Source: Leptothoe sp034932105 (lineage in GTDB: Bacteria > Cyanobacteriota > Cyanobacteriia > Phormidesmidales > Phormidesmidaceae). Taken from it: a DNA stretch of 64,000 nt. Position numbers and translations under genes: made by a program. The notes under the pieces were generated by a model. That model did not search any database and was not told where the DNA came from. It saw nothing but the letters and a program-made list of their open reading frames with translations. Positions within the stretch are counted from its first letter, which is position 1. Each line of letters opens with the position of its first letter. Positions 52,040-60,246 of the stretch are shown one piece after another. The stretch lies in the NCBI RefSeq assembly GCF_034932105.1, contig NZ_JAYGIG010000008.1, positions 1-64,000 of the forward strand. The letters are read 5' to 3'.

Positions 52040-52293
52040 ACTAGGGATACTCCCGAGTGGGTGTCTGCATTTTAGCGTTTAGTCAGCTGTCAGTAGCGGG
52101 ACCTGCTTTATAAAACGAGATAATCTAGCCGGGTGCGGTCTGATGATGCACCGTCTAATATCTGGCTTGACGCATCGATCTGGGCCTGATAATTTACAAA
52201 CTAAGCAGCTGTCCAAAGTTGCTTTTTCGCACCCAAAAAAATTTAGCTGCGCGAGATGGAAGTGCTACCAACACGACCACCCCGCTAACCCTT

Positions 52294-52423
52294 CCAACTG
52301 ACGAACCCAGTTGGTGAGCTGTGAGCATTTTACAGCCACCCTGATTTTAGTTGCAGGGTGGCTAACTTTTTTTGGGGCATTTCCTCCTGTTGTATTGCGG
52401 AAAATCCGCGAAGGAAAGCCCCG
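52294..52423 (+). promoter_or_regulatory. structured 5' leader with terminator and hidden ribosome-binding site
   Basis: From 5' to 3' the plus strand has a perfect 7-bp hairpin CCAACTG/CAGTTGG (52294-52314) and a GCTGT/ACAGC hairpin (52318-52336) overlapping the next stem. Then come a 10-bp terminator hairpin with T7 (52334-52373), a stem TTTCCT/AGGAAA (52380-52385 with 52412-52417) that covers the ribosome-binding site AAGGAAA, and inside it GCGGA-AAA-TCCGC. No plus-strand gene ends nearby, so the terminator belongs to this leader or to a small RNA. It is a candidate attenuator or riboswitch. Confidence 0.6.
52334..52373 (+). terminator. intrinsic terminator in the leader of the 78-aa gene
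   Basis: AGCCACCCTG (52334-52343) pairs perfectly with CAGGGTGGCT (52354-52363); AAC and seven T residues follow (52367-52373). It lies 50 bp before the start codon at 52424, with no upstream plus-strand gene for nearly 4 kb. Confidence 0.85.
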
Positions 52424-52660
52424 ATGAGTTTCACAGAGTCTACATTGCCGACTGATTTTGACCGACTGCCCACTGGCAGTACGATCCGCCATATTTTGCT
52501 AGGGCGACCCAGCGATATTCGCCAGACGATTCACCTGCTGCATAATCTACGCTACGTGGAGACGAGCCAGTGGAGCACACTGATCGAAGTGCCCGATAAT
52601 CGGTTGATATTGCGGCCCGATGCTGACCAGATGATTAGTATGCTGGTGCGGCGGTTGTAG
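52424..52660 (+). CDS. small hypothetical protein of 78 aa
   Basis: It starts at ATG 52424 (MSFTESTLPTDFDRLPTGST) with AAGGAAA 8 bases upstream. A longer frame from 52358 runs through the terminator hairpin and is unlikely. The sequence IRHILLGRPSDIRQTIHLLH, then NLRYVETSQWSTLIEVPDNR and LILRPDADQMISMLVRRL, looks like a small alpha/beta protein. I recall similar short hypotheticals in cyanobacteria but no function. Its leader has several hairpins and may regulate expression strongly. Confidence 0.68.
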   Translation: MSFTESTLPTDFDRLPTGSTIRHILLGRPSDIRQTIHLLHNLRYVETSQWSTLIEVPDNRLILRPDADQMISMLVRRL

Positions 52661-53032
52661 GGGCTGGCAGAGTGGCGGCTGGTTTAGAGCAAGGCTGCTA
52701 GGTGCGATCGCAAACTGTCCTAGAGTCCTAGAGGGTGCGATCGCGCCTAGTAACCCCCAAACCATCGATCCAAACACTACGCCCCCAGAAAACCTGATGC
52801 CCAGTATTTCATCGAATAATTAGCGGCTGGTACAACTTACTGCAGATTTTCGTTATGTAGCTCTCAGTTGAGATGTTGATGAACAAAGGTCCAAGCCTCA
52901 TCTAAGCTTATTCCCTTCCGTTGTGCGATAGATAACGGATGCTCAGACTTCTCTAAGAGAATTAGTGGTCGCAGTTTAACTCTCAGGCATATAAACTTCT
53001 GGAAGTATATTTTAAGTTCTAAGCCAGGTAGT
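52661..53032. other. 372-bp spacer
   Basis: No secure gene is present. Two HIP1-type octamers sit at about 52705-52745. On the minus strand 52864-53079 is open and ends with a protein-like SEHPLSIAQRKGISLDEAWT, but it lacks a good start and overlaps the next gene; it may be the remnant of a C-terminus. Confidence 0.4.
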
Positions 53033-53527
53033 ATGAAAATTTTTCGCCCAAACGGTTTGAATAGTAATCGAGCTGTCATCGTTTCTCGGCCAAGATCAGG
53101 TGATGAATTAAAGACTGATCTTCTAAATCTTCGAGCTGAAGGCGTCGATGTCTTGGTTTCAGCCTTGGGGAAGGATGAAGAAGAGATGCTGGGTTTGGCC
53201 GAAGAGAGTCAGATTGCCCATGAATTAGGCATTGAATTTGTTTCTGTTCCCATCACAGATATGAGTGCGCCTGAAGAAATTGAGCAAAAGTTGAAGCTGC
53301 TGGTAAGCAAATTAGAAGCAGGCAAAGTGGTTGGAGCCCATTGCCGAATGAGTGCAGGACGTGCCCCAACCATTGTCTCAGCCCTATATCTTCTGCTTGG
53401 CAATAGTCTGGATAAAACCCTCGATGCGCTTTCAAATGCTCGTGGTTTCAGGGTTCCAGAAACGCAAAGTCAATTTATGTGGTTAAAGTCGATAGCCACT
53501 TCAAATTCCATCAAACAATCCTTGTGA
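53033..53527 (+). CDS. dual-specificity/tyrosine phosphatase-like protein
   Basis: The 164-aa protein contains the cysteine phosphatase P-loop C-x5-R: HCRMSAGRAPT with Cys 104 and Arg 110, preceded by the strand KVVGAH. Before it lies VSVPITDMSAPEEIEQ, with Asp 76 in the general-acid region. The fold order matches compact dual-specificity phosphatases. It could dephosphorylate Tyr/Ser/Thr or lipids. No kinase gene is adjacent. The function is inferred; the active-site motif is visible. Confidence 0.78.
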   Translation: MKIFRPNGLNSNRAVIVSRPRSGDELKTDLLNLRAEGVDVLVSALGKDEEEMLGLAEESQIAHELGIEFVSVPITDMSAPEEIEQKLKLLVSKLEAGKVVGAHCRMSAGRAPTIVSALYLLLGNSLDKTLDALSNARGFRVPETQSQFMWLKSIATSNSIKQSL

Positions 53528-53575
53528 CCCCCATCACCACAATTCCTCAGCCAATCTCAGAAACCCCTTAAGCAA

Positions 53576-53607
53576 CGTTCAGTTACTGGTCAGATAGCGT
53601 TCAGGTA
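53576..53607. promoter_or_regulatory. direct repeat CGTTCAGKTA, 22 bp apart
   Basis: CGTTCAGTTA (53576-53585) and CGTTCAGGTA (53598-53607) repeat on the same face of the helix, two turns apart, 65-95 bp upstream of the secreted repeat-protein gene. A regulator site is possible but no known box is recognised. Confidence 0.35.
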
Positions 53608-53671
53608 GCGGCTGCATTCTTGTAATCAATGGAGCAAACACACTTCACTGATTCACCCAGGAGCTTTAACC

Positions 53672-54133
53672 ATGAAACGTACTATCCTTTCCGCCTTAAC
53701 CGTCCTCGTTGCATCCGCTGCTATTGCCCCCGTTGCCTCCGCCATCGAGCCCGCTAGTTTCAATATCCAGTCTGCTCGCCTCGAAGAGCTGGATAGCCGC
53801 AGTAAGAATTCCGTTCACAAGTTACGCATCGACCACCTAAACAATCAGTCCAAGGCTATCGAAGATATCCAAGCCACTCGTCTAGAGGCTCTAGACGCCC
53901 GCACCAAAGCTGTCGATAACATCCAAGAAACTCGTTTAAACGCTCTGGATGCCCGCACCAAAGCCGTTGATAATATCCAAGAGACTCGCTTAGAAGCATT
54001 GGATGCTCGTACTAAGAACAGCGTTCACAAACTACGCCTCGAATCCCTAAATAGCCCATCCAACGCCGTTGACAATATCCAAGCTGAGCGTTTGAACGGT
54101 CTTGATGCCCGTACTAAGTCCGTCGTCCGCTGA
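53672..54133 (+). CDS. secreted protein with 18-aa tandem repeats
   Basis: The 153-aa protein has a cleavable signal peptide (MKRTILSALTVLVASAAIAP, cut after VASA). Tandem repeats of about 18 residues with the consensus TRLEALDARTKAVDNIQE follow, varied by ARTKNSVHKLRLESLN units. The charged heptad-like spacing suggests an alpha-helical rod. No named family is recognised. The signal and the next about 20 residues are copied in the ABM gene 400 bp downstream. It is followed by a strong terminator, so it is probably monocistronic. Confidence 0.78.
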   Translation: MKRTILSALTVLVASAAIAPVASAIEPASFNIQSARLEELDSRSKNSVHKLRIDHLNNQSKAIEDIQATRLEALDARTKAVDNIQETRLNALDARTKAVDNIQETRLEALDARTKNSVHKLRLESLNSPSNAVDNIQAERLNGLDARTKSVVR

Positions 54134-54273
54134 CAGACTGGGTCCGCTATTAGCGGGGCGTAGGTCGGCTAACCAAGTTTGGGTGCCGAGTGCGTCTCCG
54201 TACATCTGTGAAGCTTCATTATCTTTCATGAGGCACCCTTCTCTACTCAGACTCTCCCTTCAACACACACTCC

Positions 54274-54306
54274 AAGCCTCTGCCTTATCGGCAGAGGCTT
54301 TTTTTT
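54274..54306 (+). terminator. strong intrinsic terminator after the repeat-protein gene
   Basis: AAGCCTCTGCC (54274-54284) pairs perfectly with GGCAGAGGCTT (54290-54300) over a 5-base loop and runs into a T8 tract. It separates this gene from the ABM/TetR operon. Confidence 0.95.
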
Positions 54307-54413
54307 GCAAAAAGTTAGGACAAGCAACTCTGAACTCTGGGTCAACCAGAAACTCAAAAGTCTTATGCATCAATACTTTACGACTAGACCAGAAAAAAAA
54401 AGCTGGAATACCC

Positions 54414-54444
54414 TTGACTTTACCGAACGTTCGGTTAATATGAT
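54414..54444 (+). promoter_or_regulatory. promoter with palindromic TetR operator for the ABM/TetR operon
   Basis: A -35 TTGACT (54414-54419) is followed by the perfect 14-bp palindrome ACCGAACGTTCGGT (54422-54435). A -10 candidate is TAATAT (54436-54441, 16 bp spacing) or TATGAT (54439-54444, 19 bp). The operator fills the space between the promoter boxes, the usual place for TetR-type repression. The TetR gene is the second gene of the transcript, so autorepression is likely. Confidence 0.82.
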
Positions 54445-54532
54445 TATAGACACGGAACAAAGGTTACTCACCTAAACGATTGACATTCACCAGCCCATTA
54501 CATAACCACTGATGCCCCAAGGATCTTTTTCC

Positions 54533-55342
54533 ATGAAACGCACTCTTCTTTCCGCTTTGACCGTTCTCGTTGCTTCCACTGCCATGACAGCCGTTGCTTG
54601 CGCTGTCGAACCCACTAGCCTCAATGTCCAGTCCACTCAACTTGAAGAAGGAGACAACATCATGACTGCTGCAACTCAAACCACTACCCAGCCAAACGAA
54701 GGGACGTCTATTCGCATTCAGGCGACTCCAGGCAATGAGCAGGCACTAACTGATCTGCTTAGCTCGGCTGCCGCTATCGTGCATGACACTGAGCCGGGCA
54801 CCCTGCAATGGGTCGCCCAACGGGAGAGTTTCGATACCTTTCGCATCGTTGACTTTTTTGCCGATGAAAATGGTCGCACTGCCCACTTTGCCGGGCAGGT
54901 GGCAGCGGCATTGCAACAACAAGCACCTGAACTCGTTCAGTCCGGTTGGGAGCAAGGGGTGGTTGCCAATGTGGAGAACTCACAGGTGTTAGCCTCGGTG
55001 GTCCGCGTTGCCGATACTGAGAGTCAACCCCGGTTGGCAAGCTATATCGAACTGACGGCCAAGGAAGGCCAGGCGGAAAACTTGGCGGAATTTTTGACCG
55101 GTGGGGCCAAGATTGTTGAAGAGACCGAGCCGGGAACCGTGCTTTGGTATGCCCTGCGCATTGATGAAAACCGCTTTGCTATCTACGACCTATTCGTCGA
55201 CGAAGACGCTCGGGATGCCCATTTTGGTGGGCTGGTTGCCGCTGCCCTGAAAGACTCTGCCGATGACCTGGTCGATGGCGGCTGGGAGCAAGGCGTCTTG
55301 ACCAACGTGGTACATTCAGAAGTCTTATCGATTACGTTCTAA
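54533..55342 (+). CDS. tandem antibiotic-biosynthesis-monooxygenase (ABM) domain protein with acquired signal peptide
   Basis: From the ATG at 54533 the protein has 269 aa: a signal peptide (MKRTLLSALTVLVASTAMTA) plus about 20 residues copied from the neighbouring secreted repeat protein, then two ABM domains. These are SIRIQATPGNEQALTDLLSS to HFAGQVAAALQQQAPELVQS, and SYIELTAKEGQAENLAEFLT to HFGGLVAAALKDSADDLVDG. An internal ATG at 54662 with its own AAGGAG eight bases upstream would give a 226-aa cytoplasmic protein and is probably the ancestral start. ABM domains bind and oxidise quinones or other aromatics. The TetR gene follows by 7 bp. Confidence 0.85.
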   Translation: MKRTLLSALTVLVASTAMTAVACAVEPTSLNVQSTQLEEGDNIMTAATQTTTQPNEGTSIRIQATPGNEQALTDLLSSAAAIVHDTEPGTLQWVAQRESFDTFRIVDFFADENGRTAHFAGQVAAALQQQAPELVQSGWEQGVVANVENSQVLASVVRVADTESQPRLASYIELTAKEGQAENLAEFLTGGAKIVEETEPGTVLWYALRIDENRFAIYDLFVDEDARDAHFGGLVAAALKDSADDLVDGGWEQGVLTNVVHSEVLSITF

Positions 55343-55349
55343 GGCACTG

Positions 55350-55943
55350 ATGAGAAAGCCAACCAAAGATAGGGCTCAAATTCTCTGTGAGCTGACCGAG
55401 GTGTTCCGGCAAAATGGTTACGACGGCACCACCTTGAGTAAGCTCACAGAGAAAACCGGACTGGAGCGCGCTAGTCTCTATCACTATTTCCCCGGTGGTA
55501 AGCGTGCGATGGCCGAGGCGATGCTCACCCAAGTCTTAGATGAGCTGAGTGAGACTGTGTTGGCAGCACTCAATAGTAGTTCTCCTCCAACGCAGCGGCT
55601 GACAGCGATGCTTGATGCCACCCATGATTTCTATAACGGTGGCCAGGATCTCTGTTTCGTCAGCATCTTTGCCATTGGTGAAAATAGCGATCACATCACC
55701 TCTACCCTTAGACAGGCGGTCATGAGCTGGCTGGATTCGTTGGAAACAACCCTTGGCGATGCGGGTAAACCCGATGCCCGAAGTTTAGCCAACGTGGGGC
55801 TGTCCTGCATTCAGGGTGGATTAGTGCTGGCGGGGGTGACGCGCAACTCACAGCCCTTTGTCGATGCGATCTCATTCCTGCGGCAGGCATGGTGTGTGGA
55901 TTGCGATGACGATTCCACACGCGTTGAGGGGGTGAAGGGGTGA
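55350..55943 (+). CDS. TetR/AcrR-family repressor
   Basis: The 197-aa protein has an N-terminal TetR helix-turn-helix: RAQILCELTEVFRQNGYDGT, TLSKLTEKTGLERASLYHYF and PGGKRAMAEAMLTQVLDEL. The C-terminal ligand-binding half contains CFVSIFAIGENSDHITSTLR and IQGGLVLAGVTRNSQPFVDA, as in the LmrA/YxaF subgroup. It is second in an operon with the ABM gene and probably binds the palindrome in its promoter, released by the aromatic or quinone ligand of the ABM enzyme. Confidence 0.9.
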   Translation: MRKPTKDRAQILCELTEVFRQNGYDGTTLSKLTEKTGLERASLYHYFPGGKRAMAEAMLTQVLDELSETVLAALNSSSPPTQRLTAMLDATHDFYNGGQDLCFVSIFAIGENSDHITSTLRQAVMSWLDSLETTLGDAGKPDARSLANVGLSCIQGGLVLAGVTRNSQPFVDAISFLRQAWCVDCDDDSTRVEGVKG

Positions 55944-55966
55944 AATTCGATTGTGCGCCTATTAAA

Positions 55967-56001
55967 AATCGTGGTGAGACCAATAAAGTCTCACCACGAT
56001 T
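55967..56001 (-). terminator. terminator between convergent tetR and PEP-CTERM genes
   Basis: AATCGTGGTGAGAC (55967-55980) and its perfect complement (55988-56001) make a 14-bp stem with a 7-base loop. On the minus strand it continues into TTTTT, so it serves the PEP-CTERM gene. On the plus strand it can also stop tetR, less strongly. Confidence 0.85.
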
Positions 56002-56035
56002 AATGTGACATGATGTTATTCGATGCGTTCAGTAT

Positions 56036-56755
56036 TTATGCCTTAAACTTGCGCTTCATGGTAGTAACCATGGCACCAACTGCCAACAGACCCAGCATAG
56101 AAGCAGGTTCGGGCACATCAGCAGTATCTTCATCAGGTAGATCGGCTAAATCACCAACAGTTGTTCCAGTGCGGAAAATGGTGTACTTCCCTTCGGTATG
56201 GGATGCCGTTTTCAACCAGTCAGACTCTTGATCAACGCCATCGATAGTTTTCCAGGGGTTGATACCGTTTTTGCCGATACTGACGGTATCTTGCCACTCT
56301 GCACCGTCAATTAGGGATGTTAGTTCATCACTACCGGGTAAGAGGTTTGTGCTTTTATCAGTTAAATAGGGATTATCGTCACCAACAATGTATTCCCAAT
56401 CATCTGCACCGGATAGCAAGGTTTTACCTGCGATTTCAAATTCCCCAATCCAGGATTCTGCAACGCGACCATCATCCCAGGCAACCAGATAAAGGTAGTC
56501 ATCATTATTCACTTCAAAGTCCCAGCTTTCAGCTTTGGACCAGTTATAGCCGCCAGAAGAACCACCATCTCCAGTTTCGTTGCGGCCCACAAAGTTTAAG
56601 TTGCTGCCGTCTTCATTGCCGTAAAAGAGACCGTAAAAATTATCGGCGGTGACGGTTGCTTTGATGTCAGCTGCATTTGCCTCAACAGCTCCAACGGTTA
56701 GGAGACTCGCTGATGCGATCGCGCCTAACATTACCCGTTTAGCCAATACTTTCAT
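56036..56755 (-). CDS. PEP-CTERM sorting-domain protein
   Basis: The 239-aa protein has a signal peptide (LGAIASASLLTVGAVEANAA), a Gly/Asp/Trp-rich body (NFYGLFYGNEDGSNLNFVGR, ESWDFEVNNDDYLYLVAWDD) and a C-terminal PEP-CTERM sorting signal VPEPASMLGLLAVGAM with a basic end KRKFKA. PEP-CTERM proteins are processed by exosortase and end up at the surface or in exopolysaccharide. The body resembles other cyanobacterial PEP-CTERM surface proteins of unknown function. Confidence 0.88.
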   Translation of the reverse strand: MKVLAKRVMLGAIASASLLTVGAVEANAADIKATVTADNFYGLFYGNEDGSNLNFVGRNETGDGGSSGGYNWSKAESWDFEVNNDDYLYLVAWDDGRVAESWIGEFEIAGKTLLSGADDWEYIVGDDNPYLTDKSTNLLPGSDELTSLIDGAEWQDTVSIGKNGINPWKTIDGVDQESDWLKTASHTEGKYTIFRTGTTVGDLADLPDEDTADVPEPASMLGLLAVGAMVTTMKRKFKA

Positions 56756-57131
56756 AATAATCCCTGAGTAAAAACCAATGCTCTACGTACTAAATATGAC
56801 CAAGGCCATTAACCAGAGAAACAGGGTGACTAAAATAAGAGGGTTATCTTTATAAAGAACGGGCCAGATTGGGAGCAAGGCCAAGCAATTGCGCTATTTA
56901 CCGATTCTTTTTCGGTAGCCAGTATCCAATAGCACGTGAATTCTCGAAGAAAAACTGTCAGGGACAGTCGCCGTTTAGCCATGGATCACTGGCTTAGTCC
57001 TAAAATGTTGTTGCTATCCTGACAACTACGGATTGCACTGTTGCAGTGATCGTAATCAATTGCGCAATTTCACTCGTAGAAATCGACGTGAAACACTGTG
57101 ACCTCAGCATCACAGATGTAGGATCTCTAGC
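56756..57131. other. 376-bp spacer upstream of the PEP-CTERM gene
   Basis: No gene is seen. It should contain the promoter of the PEP-CTERM gene in its first 100 bp and the 3' end of the pentapeptide gene. No clear terminator or operator was recognised. Confidence 0.45.
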
Positions 57132-58037
57132 CTAATGTCCAATAAACGCTTGCCACCAGTTGCGATCGCGCGCCCTAATACGACACCCCTCCGCCGGTTC
57201 CCCATCGGCGGGCGCTAGGCCCAGATCTTGACTCAGAGCATCATCAAACAACGCACGACTGTAGGAATCTTGGCCCGCAGCACGGATCTGATCCGCCGTC
57301 AGGTAACGGGCTCCGCGAAAGTCTGCCCCCACCAAATAGGCATTGGCAAAATTAGCCGTTTCCAGATTCGCCTCTCTAAAACAGGCAACCTTCAAATTCG
57401 CCCCTTGAAAATTCACCTGGCGCAGGTCCGCCAGCTGAAAGTTCACCCCCTCTAAATTCGTCAGCTCCTGATCATAGTTAGAGAAATCACTACGGTAGAG
57501 ATTCGCCCCTTCAAAGTAGGCATGGTATAGATTGGCTCCCCTAAAATCAGTCTCTTGTAAACGGGCACCCCCAGGCAGATTGAGATAGCTTAGTTGAGTA
57601 TCCACCGCCTCAATATTAGACAACAGCTCCTCACGATCATGGAGATACTCGATGGCATTTTTCTTCGTACTACCCACCCGAATATCTGAGGCAACAATGC
57701 CCCACTTGTTGTTAAAAATTTGATTCTGACGTTCGCGAAAGCCATAGAGAAACTGAATGGCACTGATTAAAATGGCCAGAGAAGCAAAACTTTGCAGGGT
57801 TTGGACCAGTAAATGAAAGCGTTTCGTCGAAGCTGCTATTTTTTCCAGCCAGTCTGGCAGATGTTTGTCGGTAAGGTACAACTCAAACAAACGGTTATAT
57901 TCGTCGGGACTCAAACCATGGGCAGCTTCAAACGCCTGGGCACGACGGATGCGCTCATATTCGCGATCAAACAATTTCGGAATGTTTGCCAACTGTTCAA
58001 AATCATCAAGTAGCTGGTTACGGAGATCGTCTGCCAT
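57132..58037 (-). CDS. pentapeptide-repeat membrane protein
   Basis: The 301-aa protein has a helical N-terminus (NQLLDDFEQLANIPKLFDRE), one membrane segment (VQTLQSFASLAILISAIQFL, about 100-118) and a run of pentapeptide repeats from about residue 160 to 255: TDFRGANLYHAYFEGANLYR, GVNFQLADLRQVNFQGANLK and ANLETANFANAYLVGADFRG. These repeats form a right-handed quadrilateral helix. Its function is unknown; pentapeptide proteins can inhibit gyrase or act in thylakoid assembly. The N-terminal anchor suggests the latter type of membrane role. Confidence 0.87.
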   Translation of the reverse strand: MADDLRNQLLDDFEQLANIPKLFDREYERIRRAQAFEAAHGLSPDEYNRLFELYLTDKHLPDWLEKIAASTKRFHLLVQTLQSFASLAILISAIQFLYGFRERQNQIFNNKWGIVASDIRVGSTKKNAIEYLHDREELLSNIEAVDTQLSYLNLPGGARLQETDFRGANLYHAYFEGANLYRSDFSNYDQELTNLEGVNFQLADLRQVNFQGANLKVACFREANLETANFANAYLVGADFRGARYLTADQIRAAGQDSYSRALFDDALSQDLGLAPADGEPAEGCRIRARDRNWWQAFIGH

Positions 58038-58097
58038 GGCAAGGAACCAATAACAAGGTGGGCAAGGACCAATGCCATCAGATTGCCCATAATTGAA

Positions 58098-58835
58098 CTA
58101 ATACAAAGACTCTAGAACAGATCCCGGTCCCAGATAAAGTTTGTAATCCCCCCCGTCGTACACCAAGGCATTCCAGTGAGGAATACCTGCCAAATCTAAA
58201 TAAAAGGAAATTATCTGGGTCGAAGGTGTGATCGTCTGCATAATCACCCTGCTATTTACCTGTTGTAGTTGCGCTAAAAGTGCTGAAAAAATCGGCACTT
58301 GCTCCAAAAAACTCCCCTCCGACGAAGCAATCACTAGATCGGCACTTAGCTGAGGCGGACTGTGAATGTCGCCTAATATCTTTTGAGGCGCTTCCCATTG
58401 CAATAATTTGGCAGCTTCCCAGGATGATAATTCAGGCAGTTGATCTAACCCTGGGAACGGAGCCAGGTTTTGAACCTTTTGATAGTCAGCATGTTCTAAC
58501 CAAACGGCTCCACCATGCAAATAGGCTGGGGGCAGATACTCCTGCCGCAAATGATTAGCCGCATTGGCAATGGTTTCAAATGCGGGCAAAATCAACACTC
58601 GCTCACCCAGCTTTCTAATTGAGACCCATCCCTGGGGGCGGCATCCTGGATAGCAGCAGGTTTCACACAATTCAAACTGAAAATTAGCCTGGGCATCTTG
58701 CCAGTTCACATACCCCAGGGCATTAATCAAACAAATATCCCCCTGCCATAGCTGGGTGACATTGATCAGCCCTCCATCAGGGTTAGAAAAATTAAATTCA
58801 GCGGATTTGACAACTGGTTGCGACAGTTGCCACAT
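58098..58835 (-). CDS. conserved hypothetical protein with CETCCYPGC motif
   Basis: The 245-aa protein begins MWQLSQPVVKSAEFNFSNPD and contains a Cys cluster CETCCYPGCRPQGWVSI that could bind metal. It continues with LPAFETIANAANHLRQEYLP, LVIASSEGSFLEQVPIFSAL and ends IPHWNALVYDGGDYKLYLGP. I know no named family, but similar sequences occur in cyanobacteria. Its start lies 11 bp after the ccs1 stop, so it may be the last gene of the ftsW/ccdA/ccs1 run. Confidence 0.68.
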   Translation of the reverse strand: MWQLSQPVVKSAEFNFSNPDGGLINVTQLWQGDICLINALGYVNWQDAQANFQFELCETCCYPGCRPQGWVSIRKLGERVLILPAFETIANAANHLRQEYLPPAYLHGGAVWLEHADYQKVQNLAPFPGLDQLPELSSWEAAKLLQWEAPQKILGDIHSPPQLSADLVIASSEGSFLEQVPIFSALLAQLQQVNSRVIMQTITPSTQIISFYLDLAGIPHWNALVYDGGDYKLYLGPGSVLESLY

Positions 58836-58846
58836 GGCATTTTCTC

Positions 58847-60208
58847 CTAGGAAACCACTAAATCTTTTGCGGGTTCAGTCTGTTCTAGACCACTCAAGTC
58901 ATCCAAAATGGCAACTAATTCTCGCTCAAATAGGACCTGAGCGCGATTAGTGCGTCCGCCCACATAGAGCTGATCGCCGTCCTTTAGGGCCCACACCTGG
59001 GAATGGGAGATATAGCTCATAATCACCCCCAGCATCAGCAAACCAAACCCGAGATAAACCATGGGCACCCCTGGGTCAGCCTTAATCTGCAATCCAGTAC
59101 TGCCAATCAGCTCAACCACCGACAGGGTGACTCCGTTCACCTCCACCGACATGCCTTCACGCACGGTGGAAATCAGCTCACCTTTTGCGCTATAGACCAG
59201 AAGCGTACCCTGAAGATCTTGGGCAATCAGCGAAACTCCCTCGCTCATATCGGTTTTTGTCGGCACCCAGGTCCCCCACAGTTTGCCCCCATCCTCAGTC
59301 TCAATCGGAGCCATGGGTAGCTGCAAAATGGGGCTGTTGTTCATTTTTACCCGCACCCCAGCAATGGACCAGTCGGCCTGGTACATGGTGACATTGCGAT
59401 AGCGCAGGGGCTGATTCACCCAAATGGTTTTGCGTTTTACCTCTTCACCTTGGTTATCTAGCACCGATAGATCGGAGTAAAACTGATCCACCCGGCCCTC
59501 TGGGCTATAGTCAATCCAAAAACGGTTCACCTTCACTGACCAGTCTTTCGGAATTTGAGGCCCAGCCCAGGGACCGGCATCAAACACATTTTGCACGGTA
59601 AATGTATTACCACTGGGGACCATCTCCTGGGCAAAGAACCCCGTCATCGCCCCATACATGGCCCCCAGTAAGATAATCAGCATGCTGGCATGGACCAAAA
59701 TGGGTCCCATGCGTCCCGCTAAGCCCTTATGGGCATAGAGCATGGTGCCATCCTTGTGAAAGGTTTTGTAGCGTTTGCCTTCCAGCAGGGTGGTGAGCTG
59801 GTCGATGGACCCCACGTCTAACTCGGTACTGAGGGCCATTTTGCCAAACTGGCGGGGCTTGCTGTAAAAATTCCAGGTACGAGAAAACCAGCGCAGGGCC
59901 GTAATCTGCCGGGTAAAGGTGCAGGCTGTGAGGCTGCTGCCAAACAAAATCAATAGGGACAGGTACCACCAGGTGCGATATACGTGGTCCAAGCCTGCGG
60001 TGAGGAGTACTTTCCAGCTGAGGAAGCCGAATAGGGCTGGGTCTTCGGGATAGTTCTGTTGGTAAAAGGTCAGGCCCTGACCCTGCTCAATGACGGTGCC
60101 CAGAATACTAAATACGGCGATGACCAGCAGCAGCACAATGGCCAGCCTGAGGTCAGCGAGGAGAGGAATCAGATCCTTTTTGAAATAGCGTTTGAGGGCA
60201 GTAACCAT
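58847..60208 (-). CDS. ccs1: cytochrome c biogenesis protein Ccs1 (CcsB/ResB)
   Basis: The 453-aa protein starts at the ATG at 60206-60208 (MVTALKRYFKKDLIPLLADL). ResB/Ccs1 features are the N-terminal LRLAIVLLLVIAVFSILGTV, the EQGQGLTFYQQNYP loop, further helices at LLILFGSSLTACTFTRQITA, AGRMGPILVHASMLIILLGA with the conserved His, and a large lumenal domain before the last helix. With CcsA it forms the thylakoid heme-ligation complex of System II, which attaches heme to apocytochrome f and c6. ccdA lies upstream. Confidence 0.93.
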   Translation of the reverse strand: MVTALKRYFKKDLIPLLADLRLAIVLLLVIAVFSILGTVIEQGQGLTFYQQNYPEDPALFGFLSWKVLLTAGLDHVYRTWWYLSLLILFGSSLTACTFTRQITALRWFSRTWNFYSKPRQFGKMALSTELDVGSIDQLTTLLEGKRYKTFHKDGTMLYAHKGLAGRMGPILVHASMLIILLGAMYGAMTGFFAQEMVPSGNTFTVQNVFDAGPWAGPQIPKDWSVKVNRFWIDYSPEGRVDQFYSDLSVLDNQGEEVKRKTIWVNQPLRYRNVTMYQADWSIAGVRVKMNNSPILQLPMAPIETEDGGKLWGTWVPTKTDMSEGVSLIAQDLQGTLLVYSAKGELISTVREGMSVEVNGVTLSVVELIGSTGLQIKADPGVPMVYLGFGLLMLGVIMSYISHSQVWALKDGDQLYVGGRTNRAQVLFERELVAILDDLSGLEQTEPAKDLVVS

Positions 60209-60246
60209 AGGGACAGGGACGGTTCTTGTGGGGAGCAAAAATGTAG

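Noticed and set aside
52864..53079. 71-aa minus-strand frame ending SEHPLSIAQRKGISLDEAWT
   Set aside because: Its end looks protein-like, but the N-terminal part overlaps the phosphatase-like gene and no good start exists; at most a remnant.
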